From: Ephemerocybe angulata
Lineage: Eukaryota; Basidiomycota; Agaricomycetes; Agaricales; Psathyrellaceae
Direction: 5' to 3'
DNA length: 64,000 nt
Assembly: GCA_013368325.1 (NCBI GenBank)
Contig: JAACJK010000168.1
Location: forward strand, 558,001 to 622,000
The notes under the pieces: model-generated
What the model was told of the DNA's origin: nothing
Seen by the model: the letters and a program-made list of their open reading frames with translations, nothing else
The model's database searches: none
In this document: positions 22,896 to 34,794 of the stretch, in pieces
Layout: every line of letters begins with the position of its first letter
How positions within the stretch are numbered: the stretch's first letter is position 1
Translations under genes and position numbers: made by a program

Positions 22896-23043
22896 GGTAG
22901 TGGACCGTCTATAGCGGGATCAAGTCAGTCATGTAGAGTGATTAGGACATAGATCAAATGTAGCCGTAGTATGGCAGGTATAGTGTAACATTATTATCGT
23001 CTATTTTCGCGTCATTCTGGTACATCTCCACATTGGATATGCG

Positions 23044-23271
23044 GTGATGAATGGGACCCGTAGAAAACGCGACCTTATCCGAATATCCGGGGAGTACATC
23101 CGAGGACCCAGCTACTACCCCACACTGCCTTGTCTAATCTGGTTCGTTCTTACTCTCAATGTAGCCTCTCAAATATTTCTGGTGGTAGTCATGAAGAAGA
23201 ATCTAGAGCATATCAATGTGAGGCTGTGGGCTGTGGAAGGTGCACTCATACCCTACACCGATTTCTGCTAA
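23044..23271 (+). pseudogene. Fragment of four-helix membrane protein family, copy 3
   Basis: Carries the third-helix region LPCLIWFVLTLNVASQIFLV and the start of the last helix (RLWAVEGALIPY) before terminating early. Homologous to copies 2 and 4 but lacking both the N-terminal half and the final helix. Best read as a decayed duplicate. Confidence 0.6.
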
Positions 23272-23792
23272 GGTTTACTGCATCACGGTGACGTGGATTA
23301 CCGTAAATAACGAGTGCGGATGGACTGTACCTTCCATACACCTGCAGGCGAGGAGATAGGCGCCCAAACAAGGGGCCACATAGCGAGATGTCGTTTATCA
23401 GAATGATGTCCCGGACAAGTCCCAGATTGTGTACCCGATGCCTATTTCCATGTATAAGGCAATTTAATGCACTTTTCGAGCTACGTCTTCGTCTGACCTT
23501 CAAGTTCGTTCATCAAGTTGTCGAGACCCCTCCCTGTGTGGGAGAGTACTATTGATAGTGTCCAGTGTACGGCGTTCACAGCATTCTTCCGGTTGTCTGT
23601 TTCTTCGATTCATGGTCGCCAATTAATTTGCCTCAGCAGAGGTCAACTGATGCGCTACACGGGTTTCACGGATGCTGCGGACTGACTGCGGATTCTGCCA
23701 TGCCTTTGGAAACAGGTGCTACAGTCAATGGTGGCGCGACAGCAACTTAATTTAAGGGTCAACTTACTTCTCAACACCAAAGAAGACCTTTA
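23272..23792. other. Intergenic 23.3-23.8 kb
   Basis: No coding frame stands out. Contains the promoter of the intact membrane-protein gene at 23793. Confidence 0.35.
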
Positions 23793-24653
23793 ATGGACTA
23801 TATACCTCTGCGAACGCGTCCCCCAAGTCTCCATCTCCCCGAGGCCGTCGATGTCACCATCCCTGGACCATCCGGCTCCAACTCCCCTCCATACTCCACG
23901 AACCACACCACCCAACCACCCGAGCGAATCCAACCACCACCACCTCCTACAACTAATGAAACACAGCCATACCTAACCACCCCTCTCGTTTTATCACTCC
24001 TCCTCACCCTACCCATCTTCTGGATCACCGGGTTACAGTACTTCTTCGCGAGCTGGAGCCACGATGGGACCCCAGTCTGTGTAGCGATGACCAGGAACCA
24101 TCCAAGCTCAGGCGCCTCCGAATTCGCGTGCAACTTGATGGGTGCCATACCATTCCTGAGCATCGGAACCTTCCTCTTCGACATCGTAGCATTGGGGATG
24201 GTCGGGTATTGGAGGTTTCGCGGAAGAGACGGGCGCTTAGGGAGCATGATCACTGAGGAAGGGAATAATGTCGGTGGACCGGAGAGTACCATTGACAGCT
24301 GGTCTCGGGGCACCGCGAGCTGTACCGTACCGCAGGGCGCCTCTGATACGGCGCCGCTACTGCCGACGAAACAGAAAAAGCGAAGAGTGTCGTACGAATC
24401 GTTTATAATGTCAGGCTTGATTGCAACCATGAACCTCCTCTGGCTGGTCGCCGTTCTCGACGCAGCTTGTAACATGTATCTCATCGCGGTAATGGGGGTA
24501 CCACCCTGGCCAGGATCAACAGACCCAAGCATGGTGAGGACATGGATTAGGCAGTGGGCATTGGAAGGAGCGCTTCATAGTGTACAGGTTCTGCTGTTGG
24601 GGTGGACCGCACTCACCTGTGCGCGCCTTTCAATAAAGGTCCATCAGCCTTGA
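23793..24653 (+). CDS. Four-helix membrane protein, intact paralogue (copy 4)
   Basis: Uninterrupted 286-codon frame without introns. About 55 residues of Pro/Thr-rich N-terminus precede helix 1 (TPLVLSLLLTLPIFWITGLQ). Helix 2 is AIPFLSIGTFLFDIVALGMV. A hydrophilic loop with SDTAPLLPTKQKKRR, a dileucine plus basic patch, leads to helix 3 (TMNLLWLVAVLDAACNMYLI) and helix 4 (ALHSVQVLLLGWTALTCARL). Two Cys flank the first extracellular loop (PVCVAMTRN, EFACNLMG) and are conserved in copy 2. I do not recognise a named family. The shared pattern W-x-x-E-G-x-L-x-x-x-Q-x-L-L-L-G-W defines the local array. Confidence 0.7.
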   Translation: MDYIPLRTRPPSLHLPEAVDVTIPGPSGSNSPPYSTNHTTQPPERIQPPPPPTTNETQPYLTTPLVLSLLLTLPIFWITGLQYFFASWSHDGTPVCVAMTRNHPSSGASEFACNLMGAIPFLSIGTFLFDIVALGMVGYWRFRGRDGRLGSMITEEGNNVGGPESTIDSWSRGTASCTVPQGASDTAPLLPTKQKKRRVSYESFIMSGLIATMNLLWLVAVLDAACNMYLIAVMGVPPWPGSTDPSMVRTWIRQWALEGALHSVQVLLLGWTALTCARLSIKVHQP

Positions 24654-24818
24654 AAGAAACTCGTCAGAAAGACGCTGACTATCGAAGGAATATATTTTGT
24701 GTGTATATTAGCTTTGTGGCTTCTGAACCGAATGAAAGCATGTCAAATCCCCTTCCTATATAACAAGTATTAAAAGTACACAACTCAACGTATTCACTGC
24801 CCCTTCCTCGCCGATCGC

Positions 24819-27800
24819 TCACCCAACCAGGCCCTTCACAACACCCTTCACCCGCTCCTTCCTCTCCCCACCCAACTTGACCGCCCATGCCGCTCCCACC
24901 TTCTCCCCCTCGCCAACATCACCCTCAGTACTCTCCTTCGCCCATTCTCCTTCTGGACACCCAGCGGCCCTCCAGGCGTCGACTAACCAGCCCGCCTCGA
25001 TGGGCTTCACACCGCCATCCCTCGTCCCAACAGTAACATGCAGCCGCTGCTTCCTCTTATTCCCCAACACGCCCAGCAGCGCTTGCGCAGCTCTCAGCGA
25101 CGTCTTCGACGGCCCCGTGTGCTCCGAGATCGACAAGTTATTGAGCGGTTGCCCGAGGTCATCCTCGCCCTTCGATGCCTCCTGTTCAGCTGCAGACCCC
25201 AAGAGACCTATATCATCCACCACGATCGCCAATACCCTCCCGTCCCAAACGATAGCCCCCAACGCACCCTCGAACAGCGGTGCACCCTCCATCTCGTGCA
25301 CCTCCGCACATCTCTCCCACAAGTCCTTCAGATTCGTCGACTCCCCCTCCGTATCAGCAGGCACACTCCCATCCGCATCCGTGTCATGAACAGCGCCCCT
25401 CACCTCGTTCCGATGCACAAGTGTAATGTGCGGCCGTTTTGTCACCTTCTCATCCTTCTTCAGATATTGCCAGAACTCCTCCAACCGACCCTTGACGTCT
25501 CCGTCCACCAAGTCACCGAGCGCTCCCTCGATGACTGTCGGAAGGTCGACTTCGGGCAGGATACCGAAGTACCGCACAGCACCCTCGTCCGCCTTCCGCC
25601 TCGCCTTCTTGCTGAGCGTACCACCAGATGCCTCCTCCATCTTCTTCTTACTCCCCTTCCCTTCCTTCTTCGATGTCCCGGCAGGCGCAGCAGCGTTCTT
25701 AGCTGCGAGATCCTCTTCGTACTTCCGCGCATACTGCAGCGCCTCGACAATCTTCTCTTCCGACGGCGTATCGAGATGGAGAATGGGCGCGAGACCCTGG
25801 ATCGCCTTCTCGAGTTGGCGCTTCACGCCTCTCAGCTCGAGCTCCTCCCCAGAGGCACCCTCCAGAATTTCGTCTTCGACAATATCCATGTCCACCGTGC
25901 CGTCCACCTCTGAGCTCCCCAGTTCCTCCATCGTATTCAAGAACATCCAGACGACCTCCTCGTGCCCGCTTCGTCCTCTCTTACCCGCCACCTTGCCTTT
26001 GGCCGCACCGCCGTCCGTGACTGTACTATCCTCCACAACCGTGTCTGGCCTGAGTGTCTGGTGGCCACCACCCCTGGCCCAGATCCGCTCGCTGGCGATA
26101 CGGTGGACCTTCGCAGGCGGCTGCGAGGAGATGGACGCCGACCAATCCAGCGCGATGAGGCGCGGGACAGGGTCGTACCGTGACGCGAGGACGGTGTCAC
26201 GAAGCTGGGTGCGATGTTGCTTTAGGTGGTTATTTCTGTATCCCTCGTTAGTACCGGCGAAATGGATATGGCCTGGCCACGTACTTATCAGCAATAACAA
26301 CATCATGCTTCTCCAGCTCTTTCTCCACGTTCTTCAGGAAGGTCACGGCCGACTTTTTCTTCCCCTGCACGTTATCGCTCTGTGTATGTCCCCAGCCGAA
26401 TAGGTGCGCCAAGGCGAGCGACACCGCTGTCTTACCGCAGCCAGGGACAGCGATAGGCGCGATGACCGTCTTACGATCCTTTTCCGTACCCTTAGACTCC
26501 TCCGTCTTCTCTTCAACTACCAACGCCTCCCCGCCTCCGTCCTTCCACGCAAAAAACCTCTCCCGAGCCGCGATGATACCCTTGCCCTTCCCAAAATCCT
26601 CGTACAACTCCGGATGTCTCTTGATATCCCCAACCACCCACCCCACGTACTCCTCCGTCTCCTTTCTCCGCGTCTTGCTCTTCGGCAGCACCGACAGCCC
26701 CATCTTTGAAACCCCCTGCTTGTCGCGTACGGAGAGAAGCGTCTTGGTCACCTCGCGCCAGTCGCGGTACATCATGTACGGCTCGTCGAACTTGATCTTG
26801 AAGAAAAAGTCGCTCCCATGGGTGTAAGGAGACTGGTCGCGCGAAATTGTCTTGTTCTTCTTCGTCTCCGTGGGCGGGGTCGATACGTGCGTGCGCACGA
26901 CGAAGCCCTCGACGGCCTCGCCGTTCCACTTGCCGGTCTCGGCGATTTTGCTCGTGAACTCACGTACCTTGCCGATGGAGCTGAGCGTGATGGTCGCCGT
27001 GCGGATGAAGCCCCAATCTTCGGCAAAGGCATCCACGACGCTGTGCGAGAGCGTCTCGAAGGGCCCTGCCGAGACGTTCAGGCCGTGCAGATGCAGTCCT
27101 GTCTTCGAGGGCGGGTAGGGAAGGACGTGTTCCTCGAACGAGTCGTCGCACAGCTGTCCGTGTGTGAGTGACGAGTTGGAGGAGGGAAAGACGACGAACC
27201 TCGGCTACGGCAGTCCACCTGTTGTCCCAAAGTACCCGCGCCAAGTCCGCCTCCGTCCTTCCCTTCGCCTCGAGATATCGGCCCAGCCATCGCCTCCCGA
27301 CGCCGGCATGGCTCACGGGCGCCTTTCCGTTGCCCTTCGGCCCTAGAACCTCGTCTGCATTCCCCAGGCTGTGCTTGCTCGTCACGACCAGCTTCTCCGG
27401 CGTCACCGCAGCGATGAAGATGATGCATCCGTTCGATTTGAGCGAGAGCACGTACGGCGCGCAGGTATGCTTCTCCAGCGCCTCCCAGGTCGTCCACGGC
27501 ACTTCCCCGATGTTGAAGAACTTGTCGTACCCTCGGACGACAATCCGGTGTCGCACATCTCCGTCCCCTTCGCTCTCCCGCCTCGCCTCGCCCAGCTCCG
27601 TCGTGAAGAGCCCGCGAGCGAGCGTCGGGAAGGGCAACGGGATGTCGTGGTATTTGAACTCGTTCATCTTCCAGCTGCGCACCGAGATGGACTCGCATCC
27701 TGGCACGGCAGCTTCTGTGGATCGAACGAGTTTAGGGCTCTTGCGCGAGAGCGCGATGAGTGAGTCTATCAAGTGAGAATCGTCGAGCGCCTGGGCGATC

Positions 27801-27823
27801 GTTTGCGCAGTGGCGGATGACAT
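24819..27823 (-). CDS. trl1: Fungal tRNA ligase (ligase-kinase-CPDase)
   Basis: Three exons (27823-27200, 27153-26285, 26235-24819) joined over 46 and 49 bp introns, the second with a TACTAACG branch site, give 969 residues. The N-terminal adenylyltransferase has the motif I lysine in SLKSNGCIIF and motif KLVVTSKHSLG. A polynucleotide kinase domain follows with P-loop PIAVPGCGKTAVSLALAHLF. The C-terminal 2H cyclic phosphodiesterase has both signatures, PHITLVHR and LHVTVGTR. This is the Trl1 architecture that heals and seals tRNA halves after intron removal and splices HAC1/XBP1-type mRNA in the unfolded protein response. A low-complexity Lys/Glu/Ala linker (about residues 600-700) separates kinase and CPDase. 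ATG 27823 gives MSSATAQTIAQ, and the upstream frame is not conserved-looking. An essential, single-copy gene in most fungi. Confidence 0.93.
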
Positions 27824-28989
27824 TGTCGAGAAGGATGGTGATCGAACAGATCCCTGCCCCTGTGTGATTCTGTTGGCTGTTCGTATCCGGAGGTCAACAG
27901 AGTTGGGACGAAAACGAAAATGCAGGGTATTGAGGGAGAGGAAGGTGAATGTTCGGGATGACATACATATCGTGAGACTGTGCGTCAAACCCAGTCTTGG
28001 GACATCGGTTCGAACCCCGGTGACGACACTTGATTCATCCCGAGTCATTAATGTCGAGCGCTTAATGCATACTACCTTTGAACACCTCGGAAAGGATCTA
28101 CTCAAAAAAATCAAATCAGCCTTTTGTTTTGGAGCTACATGGTAGAATGGTGAGATTCAGACTTGCCGAAAGAATAGTAGGGAAATTCAGTCCCGCGCGT
28201 CGTCTTAGAATCTAAGGCTGAGGACGAACATTTGATATGGGCTTTGAAATGGATTTCAGTCCTGGAAACTACGCGTACCCAACGCGAACAATACACAGAC
28301 AAGCTAGGTGGATCGTGGCCAGGAGAAATTGATCTCCGGAACTGAGGTGACCCGAAGACAAGCGGTCGATGAGGACGAGATCAAGCGACGCGAGCGTCGA
28401 ATGCTCGCGTTTAACGCGCTCAGGCGTAAACATGTCAAAGCACCAAAAATGTGACCGCGTGAACCACGCAATGTCTCTTCCCTAGCTTGTCTTACGGCGA
28501 ACAGTCGCAACCGCTGCGCTAAGCTCCTTAGCCTGCCAGCTAGCTTCGGGCAAGCCGATCCTGTTCTGGGCGAACGTATTACGGATCCGACTTGAGTGAA
28601 TCTGCGCGATCAAGCGTTGAAATCACCGAAGATCAATCTACGAGACCAATACCATCGAGGAGCTACTGGAGGGTACTGAGGGAGAAGGGTGGTGAAGGGG
28701 GAGAGGGACATGAAGGGACCGATTCTACCTCGACAGCTTAAGTACCCGTGACGTGACTGGTAGAAACGCATGTGACTGTGACCGATACCCCGAGGGTCCG
28801 CGGACAAAGTTGGGCGCTAACAACGCCCAGAGAGTCGGCTCGTGCCACAAGCGCCAACTTAGTTTGGACACTCCCAAAGTCTTAGGCTCTCCGCCCACTA
28901 GTAACCTTCACTGAGGACTAAGATCAAACTAAGATACAATCATTCATTTGAGAGTATTCGCCAAATTTATATACCGGAGGCAATATAGC
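27824..28989. other. Intergenic, trl1 promoter to F-box gene
   Basis: About 1.2 kb without a protein-like frame. It includes the trl1 promoter and, at 28007-28017, GGTTCGAACCC, a perfect tRNA B-box sequence that I could not fold into a tRNA. Confidence 0.4.
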
Positions 28990-30573
28990 ATGTGGTTGAC
29001 GCGCCCGATGACACGCGCCAAACTTTCAACCTCGACGATCATGACGTCCACCAGTACGATGTCCTCTTCCCCCAACATCGACGACCTTCCGGGCGAGCTT
29101 CTTGAAGAAGTCCTAATTATGTCCGTTCCCGTCAGAAAGGAGGGGTTCTTCTCCAAATTCGAGAAATGGCGGACCAACCTCCGCCTCGTGTCGTGTCACT
29201 GGAACAGGACCATCCTTCAAAACGCTGCATTTTGGAATGTCATCCGAATCGACACCAGCCTCTCGTGCGACAAACATGACAACAAAGCCTACCAACGTTA
29301 CTTGTGGAAGCTCGAACAATCCCGCATTGCTGCCCAGAGAAGTGCGACGGTCTCGCGGAAGTTATACCTGTGGGACCCGGCTGAATATACCAAGGAGAAC
29401 GAGATGCAGATACTTCCAGGCATCATCGATATCATACACTCCATCTCCAACTGGACTAGTATCCACATCTCTTCGAACAGGCGTTTAGTCCGGCAGATAT
29501 TTCCAGCTGAAGATGCCCCCTCGCCGACGTGGCCTTCCTTGGAAGCCATTTTCATCAGCACCGAACTCGACGAACAAGCGCCGTTGGACGATCAAGGCTC
29601 TAACATGACAAGTCCTCCTTTGCTCGTCATGTCTCCAGAACGATTTCCTTCCCTCCGAATAGCCAGGCTTTTCTTAAAGCAATGGTCGCTCAAGACATGT
29701 CACCTCCCATGGGCACAACTTACCCACCTCACCTTGGCCGTAATGCAGGGGCCCTTTTCCGACAACCTACGGATCTTGGAAAAGTGCGTCTCGCTCGACA
29801 GCCTTTCTATCACTGTGAAGTCACCCATCGGCCGTCCCTTTACGGCTTCTGACTCCTCCTCCCCGCTTCCCTTTATCGCCCTTTCCAAGCTCAAGAGGTT
29901 GGACCTGTTTCTCAATTCCTCTTCGGACATCATTGTGTCTTTCTTGTGGAGACTCGTCTTGCCATCCCTTACAACCTTCGTGTTGAAAGTGGGTGCGATG
30001 GTATACCATCGCCACCGCTTTACGCACGCCATTCTTTCCCTGATCAACTGGTCAGGTTGCACCCCCTCACACCTTGAGATCGACTTGATGCTGGATACAT
30101 ACATAGAGTTGGAGGACGAGATGGACCTGGCCACTCTGCTGAACACCACGCCATCGCTCAAGACATTCAGGTTAGGTGCTGCCCACATTAGAGGCCATTT
30201 CTTCGATCACCTCGATGATCATTCTCTCCCAAACCTCGAGTCTATCGACATATTCTCGAACTACGACTACGAGTTTCTTAAAAGAATGGGAGCGGAAACA
30301 TTTCTTCGCTGGGCCATGCGATGGATACAAAGCCACGGAGGGTCTGGGCCTGGAGGGGGCGATGGAGAAAGGAGGAAACCAACTTTCAGGGCCATGTATT
30401 ACGCTGAGAGAGATGGATACGAGCCGGAGGACTTCTACCCTAGAGTACACTCTGCGGTGGAAAGGCTGCAGGAGGAGGGATGGGATGTTAGCCTTAAAAC
30501 GTCTCGCCGATGCTTTAAGCACAAACACCAGAAATTTCGCAGAGCTATTATGCACCATATAATTACCGTTTAG
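28990..30573 (+). CDS. F-box-like protein with leucine-rich C-terminus
   Basis: Intronless frame; first ATG at 28990 (527 residues), with better-placed starts possible at 29041 or 29059. IDDLPGELLEEVLIMSVP...LRLVSCHWNRTILQNAAFWNVI is the F-box-like pattern that contacts Skp1 in SCF ubiquitin ligases. The rest has irregular leucine-rich segments (TWPSLEAIFIST, FPSLRIARLFLKQW, LTHLTLAVMQG, LESIDIFSNYD) that likely form the substrate-binding solenoid. Agaricomycetes have very large families of such genes. Substrate unknown. Confidence 0.75.
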   Translation: MWLTRPMTRAKLSTSTIMTSTSTMSSSPNIDDLPGELLEEVLIMSVPVRKEGFFSKFEKWRTNLRLVSCHWNRTILQNAAFWNVIRIDTSLSCDKHDNKAYQRYLWKLEQSRIAAQRSATVSRKLYLWDPAEYTKENEMQILPGIIDIIHSISNWTSIHISSNRRLVRQIFPAEDAPSPTWPSLEAIFISTELDEQAPLDDQGSNMTSPPLLVMSPERFPSLRIARLFLKQWSLKTCHLPWAQLTHLTLAVMQGPFSDNLRILEKCVSLDSLSITVKSPIGRPFTASDSSSPLPFIALSKLKRLDLFLNSSSDIIVSFLWRLVLPSLTTFVLKVGAMVYHRHRFTHAILSLINWSGCTPSHLEIDLMLDTYIELEDEMDLATLLNTTPSLKTFRLGAAHIRGHFFDHLDDHSLPNLESIDIFSNYDYEFLKRMGAETFLRWAMRWIQSHGGSGPGGGDGERRKPTFRAMYYAERDGYEPEDFYPRVHSAVERLQEEGWDVSLKTSRRCFKHKHQKFRRAIMHHIITV

Positions 30574-30719
30574 GACGCTGAGTCAATGCGAACCGGAATT
30601 ACTTGTCAATGTTACATAGTGACCAGTCCATATTTAGGCTGTGCTTCCAAAGTTTGACTTTCCGAAGAAGGCGTCATGCTTCTTCCTTATCTTCCATCGC
30701 GGCTCTCTTGTACACCACT

Positions 30720-32485
30720 ATGAGTGCATCTATACTCGACGTCCTCACTGAGGACGCTCTCAATATCATCGTTGATGAGGTAAGTTGAAGTGTCTTCGAA
30801 CGTTGGGGCTGCTGCTGATCAATACGCCAAGTTTCAATGGGTGTCAGGTTTCAAGGATCTCACCAAGATGCGACTGGTGTGTAAGGCGATGAACAGCCTC
30901 ATAGAGCCTCGAGCTTTCTCAAGGACTACTATCTCGTTCAACCAGCCATGGTCGGAAAACCAGTTGAAGTCATTTGCAATTGGCAACGGCCCCAACTCTC
31001 GGTGGACGAAGTCGCTCAACATTGAGCATCTTTACTACACCCCAGAGACGACGTCGACATCATGGGAGAGGGTGCGCGTCGACCCAGCCAAACAGGAAGA
31101 GCAGCGAGCGCTACTTATTTCGGCTATTAGCGCACTGAAGAGCGTTGAATCTGCTAGGTAGGCGTCTTACCAGTCGCTTCAAAATTGGATCTAGAAACCA
31201 TACCTTCTCCGAACAGGCTCCGTCTCGAACCAGAGAGGCCGAACAATGAGGCGCTACTTGCAGTGTCCCAGTTGCCGAGACTTCAAAGTGTGGATGTCTT
31301 CTTCGACATGCGCTTCACATTGGGGGACGATAACCAACTGACACCAACGCTTTCGCATTTTGTGAACCTTCGCTCACTCCACGTTCGAAATGCCCCTCCA
31401 GGCAAAGCTGTCACTGATGTCTGTAAAGTCATAACAAATTCCCCGGCACTCGAGACCCTGTTTCTCCACTTTCTCCCGCCAATCCGATTTCCAGATCCCC
31501 TCAGGGAGCTCAGGGCGCAACTGGGAATGCCCCGCGCAGAGGGCGACAGTGATCCGACCCCCGAAGCCGTTTCTGAGCTGGTGAAGGACTCGCTCTCATC
31601 CCCCACATTCGTTCCGACCTTGAAGACCATGTTGGTCCCTGGGTCCCACCTCCACTTTTCCCACTCAGCTACCCCGTATTTTCGCGTCCTCACGAAGCTG
31701 CACGTCGATCGGGAAGAAATGACCGCCAATATCGACGCATCCTTCTGGACTGGCCTTAGTCAGCAAGGCGCCAAACTCAAGTTCCTATATATTTATCCCC
31801 TCACGGCAGCCAGCTTTGCATACCTTGACTCCTACGCTGGACTCGAGGAGCTTTACCTCTTTCGAGGCGATTTGAGGGTCGAAGATACGGTGGTGTCAGT
31901 TGCAGAGCGTCATTCGATGGCCGACCAGGTGTTCCATCGAGTTCTACCGCGCCACAAGGATACACTACAAATTCTCGGAACAAAGGGGCTTTCAAATGAA
32001 GCATGGGCTCTCAAGAATGAATACTTGGACCAGGTGCTTCAGTGCAAGGAGCTTAGGAGGTTGTGTCTTGTCTTTCGCTATACGGCCCACTGGTATGCGG
32101 GTGTTACTTCGGACATCAATGTTGTACGTGTGATTCTACTCGTTATTTCCGTCCTTGCTGACCACATTCCCGCTGGCAGCCCCACTCAATCATGCGAATT
32201 GCGGAAGCGCTTCCCTTTTTCAAGAAATTTGATGTGCACTTGGATGTTACGGGTGGAGGGTGGGGTCTCAATCTGCAGGGGAACCCTGCCCTTGTCGGGT
32301 ACCTTGACAATCAGGCGAGTAGTTTCGGGACCGACGTCTGCAGCGTTGAATTCCAATTGAGCCTTCACCCGGCGTTTGAGATGGTTGTATACGGTGGGCG
32401 GGGTGGATGGAAACTGGTTTTCGACTCCAGCAGTCGGCGATTCATGAAGTATGCGCTCCAACTCGGTGATATTGATATGATTTGA
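30720..32485 (+). CDS. F-box-like/leucine-rich protein
   Basis: Four exons (30720-30779, 30832-31157, 31217-32123, 32180-32485) join in frame to 532 residues. The short first exon gives MSASILDVLTEDALNIIVDE, then FKDLTKMRLVCKAMNSLIEP, which together make a divergent F-box-like hairpin. The rest has LRR-like strands (LPRLQSVDVFFDMR, FVNLRSLHVRNAPP, SPALETLFLHFLPP, YAGLEELYLFRG). It follows the previous F-box-like gene on the same strand, only 150 bp away. They may be distant tandem paralogues. The acceptor at 30832 was chosen because it alone keeps the frame. Confidence 0.7.
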
Positions 32486-33409
32486 TTGAAGAATATATAA
32501 AGATACTGATTGTAAACTGTAACTGTTAGCCTATCCAGACATTCTATAAGAAGATTTTACGTGCCCGTCTCAGCAGAAGGATGTGAAGATGCACAACTCC
32601 TGGGTGATGGCCATTAAGCGCCCGTCTGACGTCAGAGTTTCTACTGGCGCTAAGGCTCCATTGACCAACCACGTGGTGTCACAGTGATGATCGGATAACA
32701 TATAACCTTAGGTCCTTAGGTCTTCGCAAAGCTCCCTCCCTCTTGGCGATTTATATCCAGGTTCTTACCTTATGTCTTGCATGCAACCCTCTCCCAGTCC
32801 AGACTCTGAACAGGATCGCCAACGGCTGGCATCCGTCCGAGCCTCATTGTCACGAGTTCGCCTTGGGTTGGCCTCATGTTTCTCTGTATGACCTTGGCAT
32901 TTTCCAACGGATCGTCTTGGCGTCATCTTGGCAAATTTCAGCTCTGCACCGAAGTCGCTTCTTCCTTGCCCAGCATCACTCAGGCGGTCTGGATAACTCG
33001 CCCGCTACCCCAGACGTCAAACCCTATCGCCACATACGCCTGGAAGATAGCGAATGATATTCAGGTTGGCACTCATCCTGCACCACCCCGCACACACGAC
33101 GGTCCCGATGACGTTCATATCGAATTTCCGCCTTAGCGAAGGCCAATCGAACGCGGCGCCAAGCTAAAACCCCTGAGCGAGGCGCCAATGTTCACGTTAC
33201 AGTTCACTGATTCAATTCAGAGCGGACTGCCTGTACCCTGCCTACATCAGTGTCACCTGCTCGAGGTGACATGTCTTGGAAGCAGGGGATAAGGGATGCC
33301 GGGATCTCATGTATTTAACCTCATTGTTGAGGTTGACAGAGTGCGTCCGCGGTCGTTCCCCCACGTCCCACCTCAGTGCCTGCTTCACCACTTCTTGACG
33401 ATTTACGAC
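32486..33409. other. Intergenic, F-box to glycoprotein gene
   Basis: About 920 bp. Open frames overlap on the plus strand near 32743-33136 but lack protein character. Promoter for the gene at 33410 should be here. Confidence 0.35.
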
Positions 33410-34794
33410 ATGGCTAGACTCCTGTGCTTTACAGCGCTGATCTCTCTCTCTGTTTCATTGGTACTTGCCATTCCCCAGGGTACTGGTACTGGCGGGGGTG
33501 GAGGCGGAGGCGGGGGTGCTGGAGGTGGAGGTGGAGGCGAAGGAACTGGCGGTGGAGGCGGAGGAGGTGCTGGTGGAGGAAGGTTCGTTCCCCTTATCGA
33601 CAAGCGTTACACTTGGGATCAACTCGTAAGTCGCGCTATTCCTTTGATGAAGGTTCGCTTTTCTCAATTGGCACCCCGTGCGCAACAGCCCTACAAAATC
33701 GACACCGATGTTGGCCTCCCCCGAGGTGTGCAGGTCGGATACAACCGTTGCAACAGCACGACCGAAGGGCCTTCATCTCTTTGCCAAACGGCGTACATCA
33801 ACTCGCTTGATGGTAAGCATTCAGCCTTTCTTTTTCCCCTCGTCACTTACTTACCCCGGTGCGCGCAGATTTCTGTCTCTGGGCACCGCCAAACCCGGGC
33901 CACGCAGTGGGAGAAATCGAAGGCGAGATGGTTGCCTGGTGCACTCAACCAGGGCACGGCACGCGGGTCATGCCTCCAGGCTCCATCACTGGTGTTCAAT
34001 TCACAAAGGCCCCTGACTATATCCAGGTGGTCGGATTCATGGACCAGACCCTGCTTAACATGATGGCAGGTGACCAAGGTGGAGAGATGGATCCTCACGG
34101 CGCTGATTTGGTAAGTGCAACGCACTGTAATGTGGTTTTTGAATGCTCACTGACGGTCGTTTACATATCACCCTCCTGCTGCTCTGCAGCGTGGAAATCC
34201 TATGGGAGGTATTCTTTTTACGAACGCCTGGACCGGAAGCTATATTCAAGCCGTCGAATGGCATAAGTACGTGCATAAAATCGCTCTCTCAGGTTCTGCC
34301 CACCTGAATTATCCTCTCTTCCTAGCTTCAACGGGGGCAACACCTTCTGCCTCAAAGCCTGCGACCCCTCTAAGCCCAACGACGCCCGATACTGCGAACA
34401 TCGGTTTGACACACAAGGCTGCGGCTTCAATGCCCCTTCGAACGCGCGCAGTGGAGTCTTCGAGTCATGTGCATCGGATAACCAGCCTTTCCCTGGACAA
34501 GGCGCGCCCGTCGCACCCGCAAGCTCGTCCTGCTCTACCTTCGCGAGCACCGATATCTATGGACCTAGCGCGACGGTCCGCGTGCCCATCCCTGGTGCGG
34601 AGACCATGACGTTTAGTCCGGTTGAGAGGCCCACACCGACCCCGACGACGACGAGTGCTCCGACCGCTGCTTCGACTTCTAGCTCTGCGCCAGCTGCGAC
34701 GGGGAGTAACGGTGGAGTTATGAGGAATGTTGGGCGTGGGATGGTTGTTACGGGTGCCCTCGCTGCGATCCTTTGCATTCTCGTCACGGTTTGA
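33410..34794 (+). CDS. Secreted 'macrophage activating glycoprotein' homologue
   Basis: Five exons (33410-33625, 33689-33812, 33869-34110, 34190-34266, 34326-34794) join in frame to 375 residues. MARLLCFTALISLSVSLVLA is the signal peptide. A 35-residue polyglycine tract follows directly, then the conserved domain: QVGYNRCNSTTEGPSSLCQT, DDFCLWAPPNPGH, MVAWCTQPGHGTR, GGEMDPHGADL, NPMGGILFTNAW, FCLKACDPSKPNDARYCEH. These segments match the basidiomycete protein annotated 'macrophage activating glycoprotein'. The C-terminus has a Thr/Ser/Pro-rich O-glycosylation stretch and a hydrophobic tail (GMVVTGALAAILCILVTV), indicating GPI anchoring. Native function is unknown. Cys-rich secreted character suggests a cell-surface or wall role. 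Confidence 0.88.

Noticed and set aside
25038..26403. Plus-strand frames of 291 and 325 codons opposite trl1
   Set aside because: They are antisense to the CPDase and linker coding sequence and lack any recognisable domain.
27950..28030. Possible tRNA gene: perfect B-box GGTTCGAACCC at 28007-28017
   Set aside because: The T-stem does not pair cleanly, no acceptor stem partner for the downstream TGACGAC occurs about 70 bases upstream, and no A-box or anticodon arm could be placed.
33403..33603. Minus-strand proline-rich frame opposite the polyglycine tract
   Set aside because: Poly-Pro is simply the complement of GGN repeats; the plus strand has the signal peptide and conserved domain.
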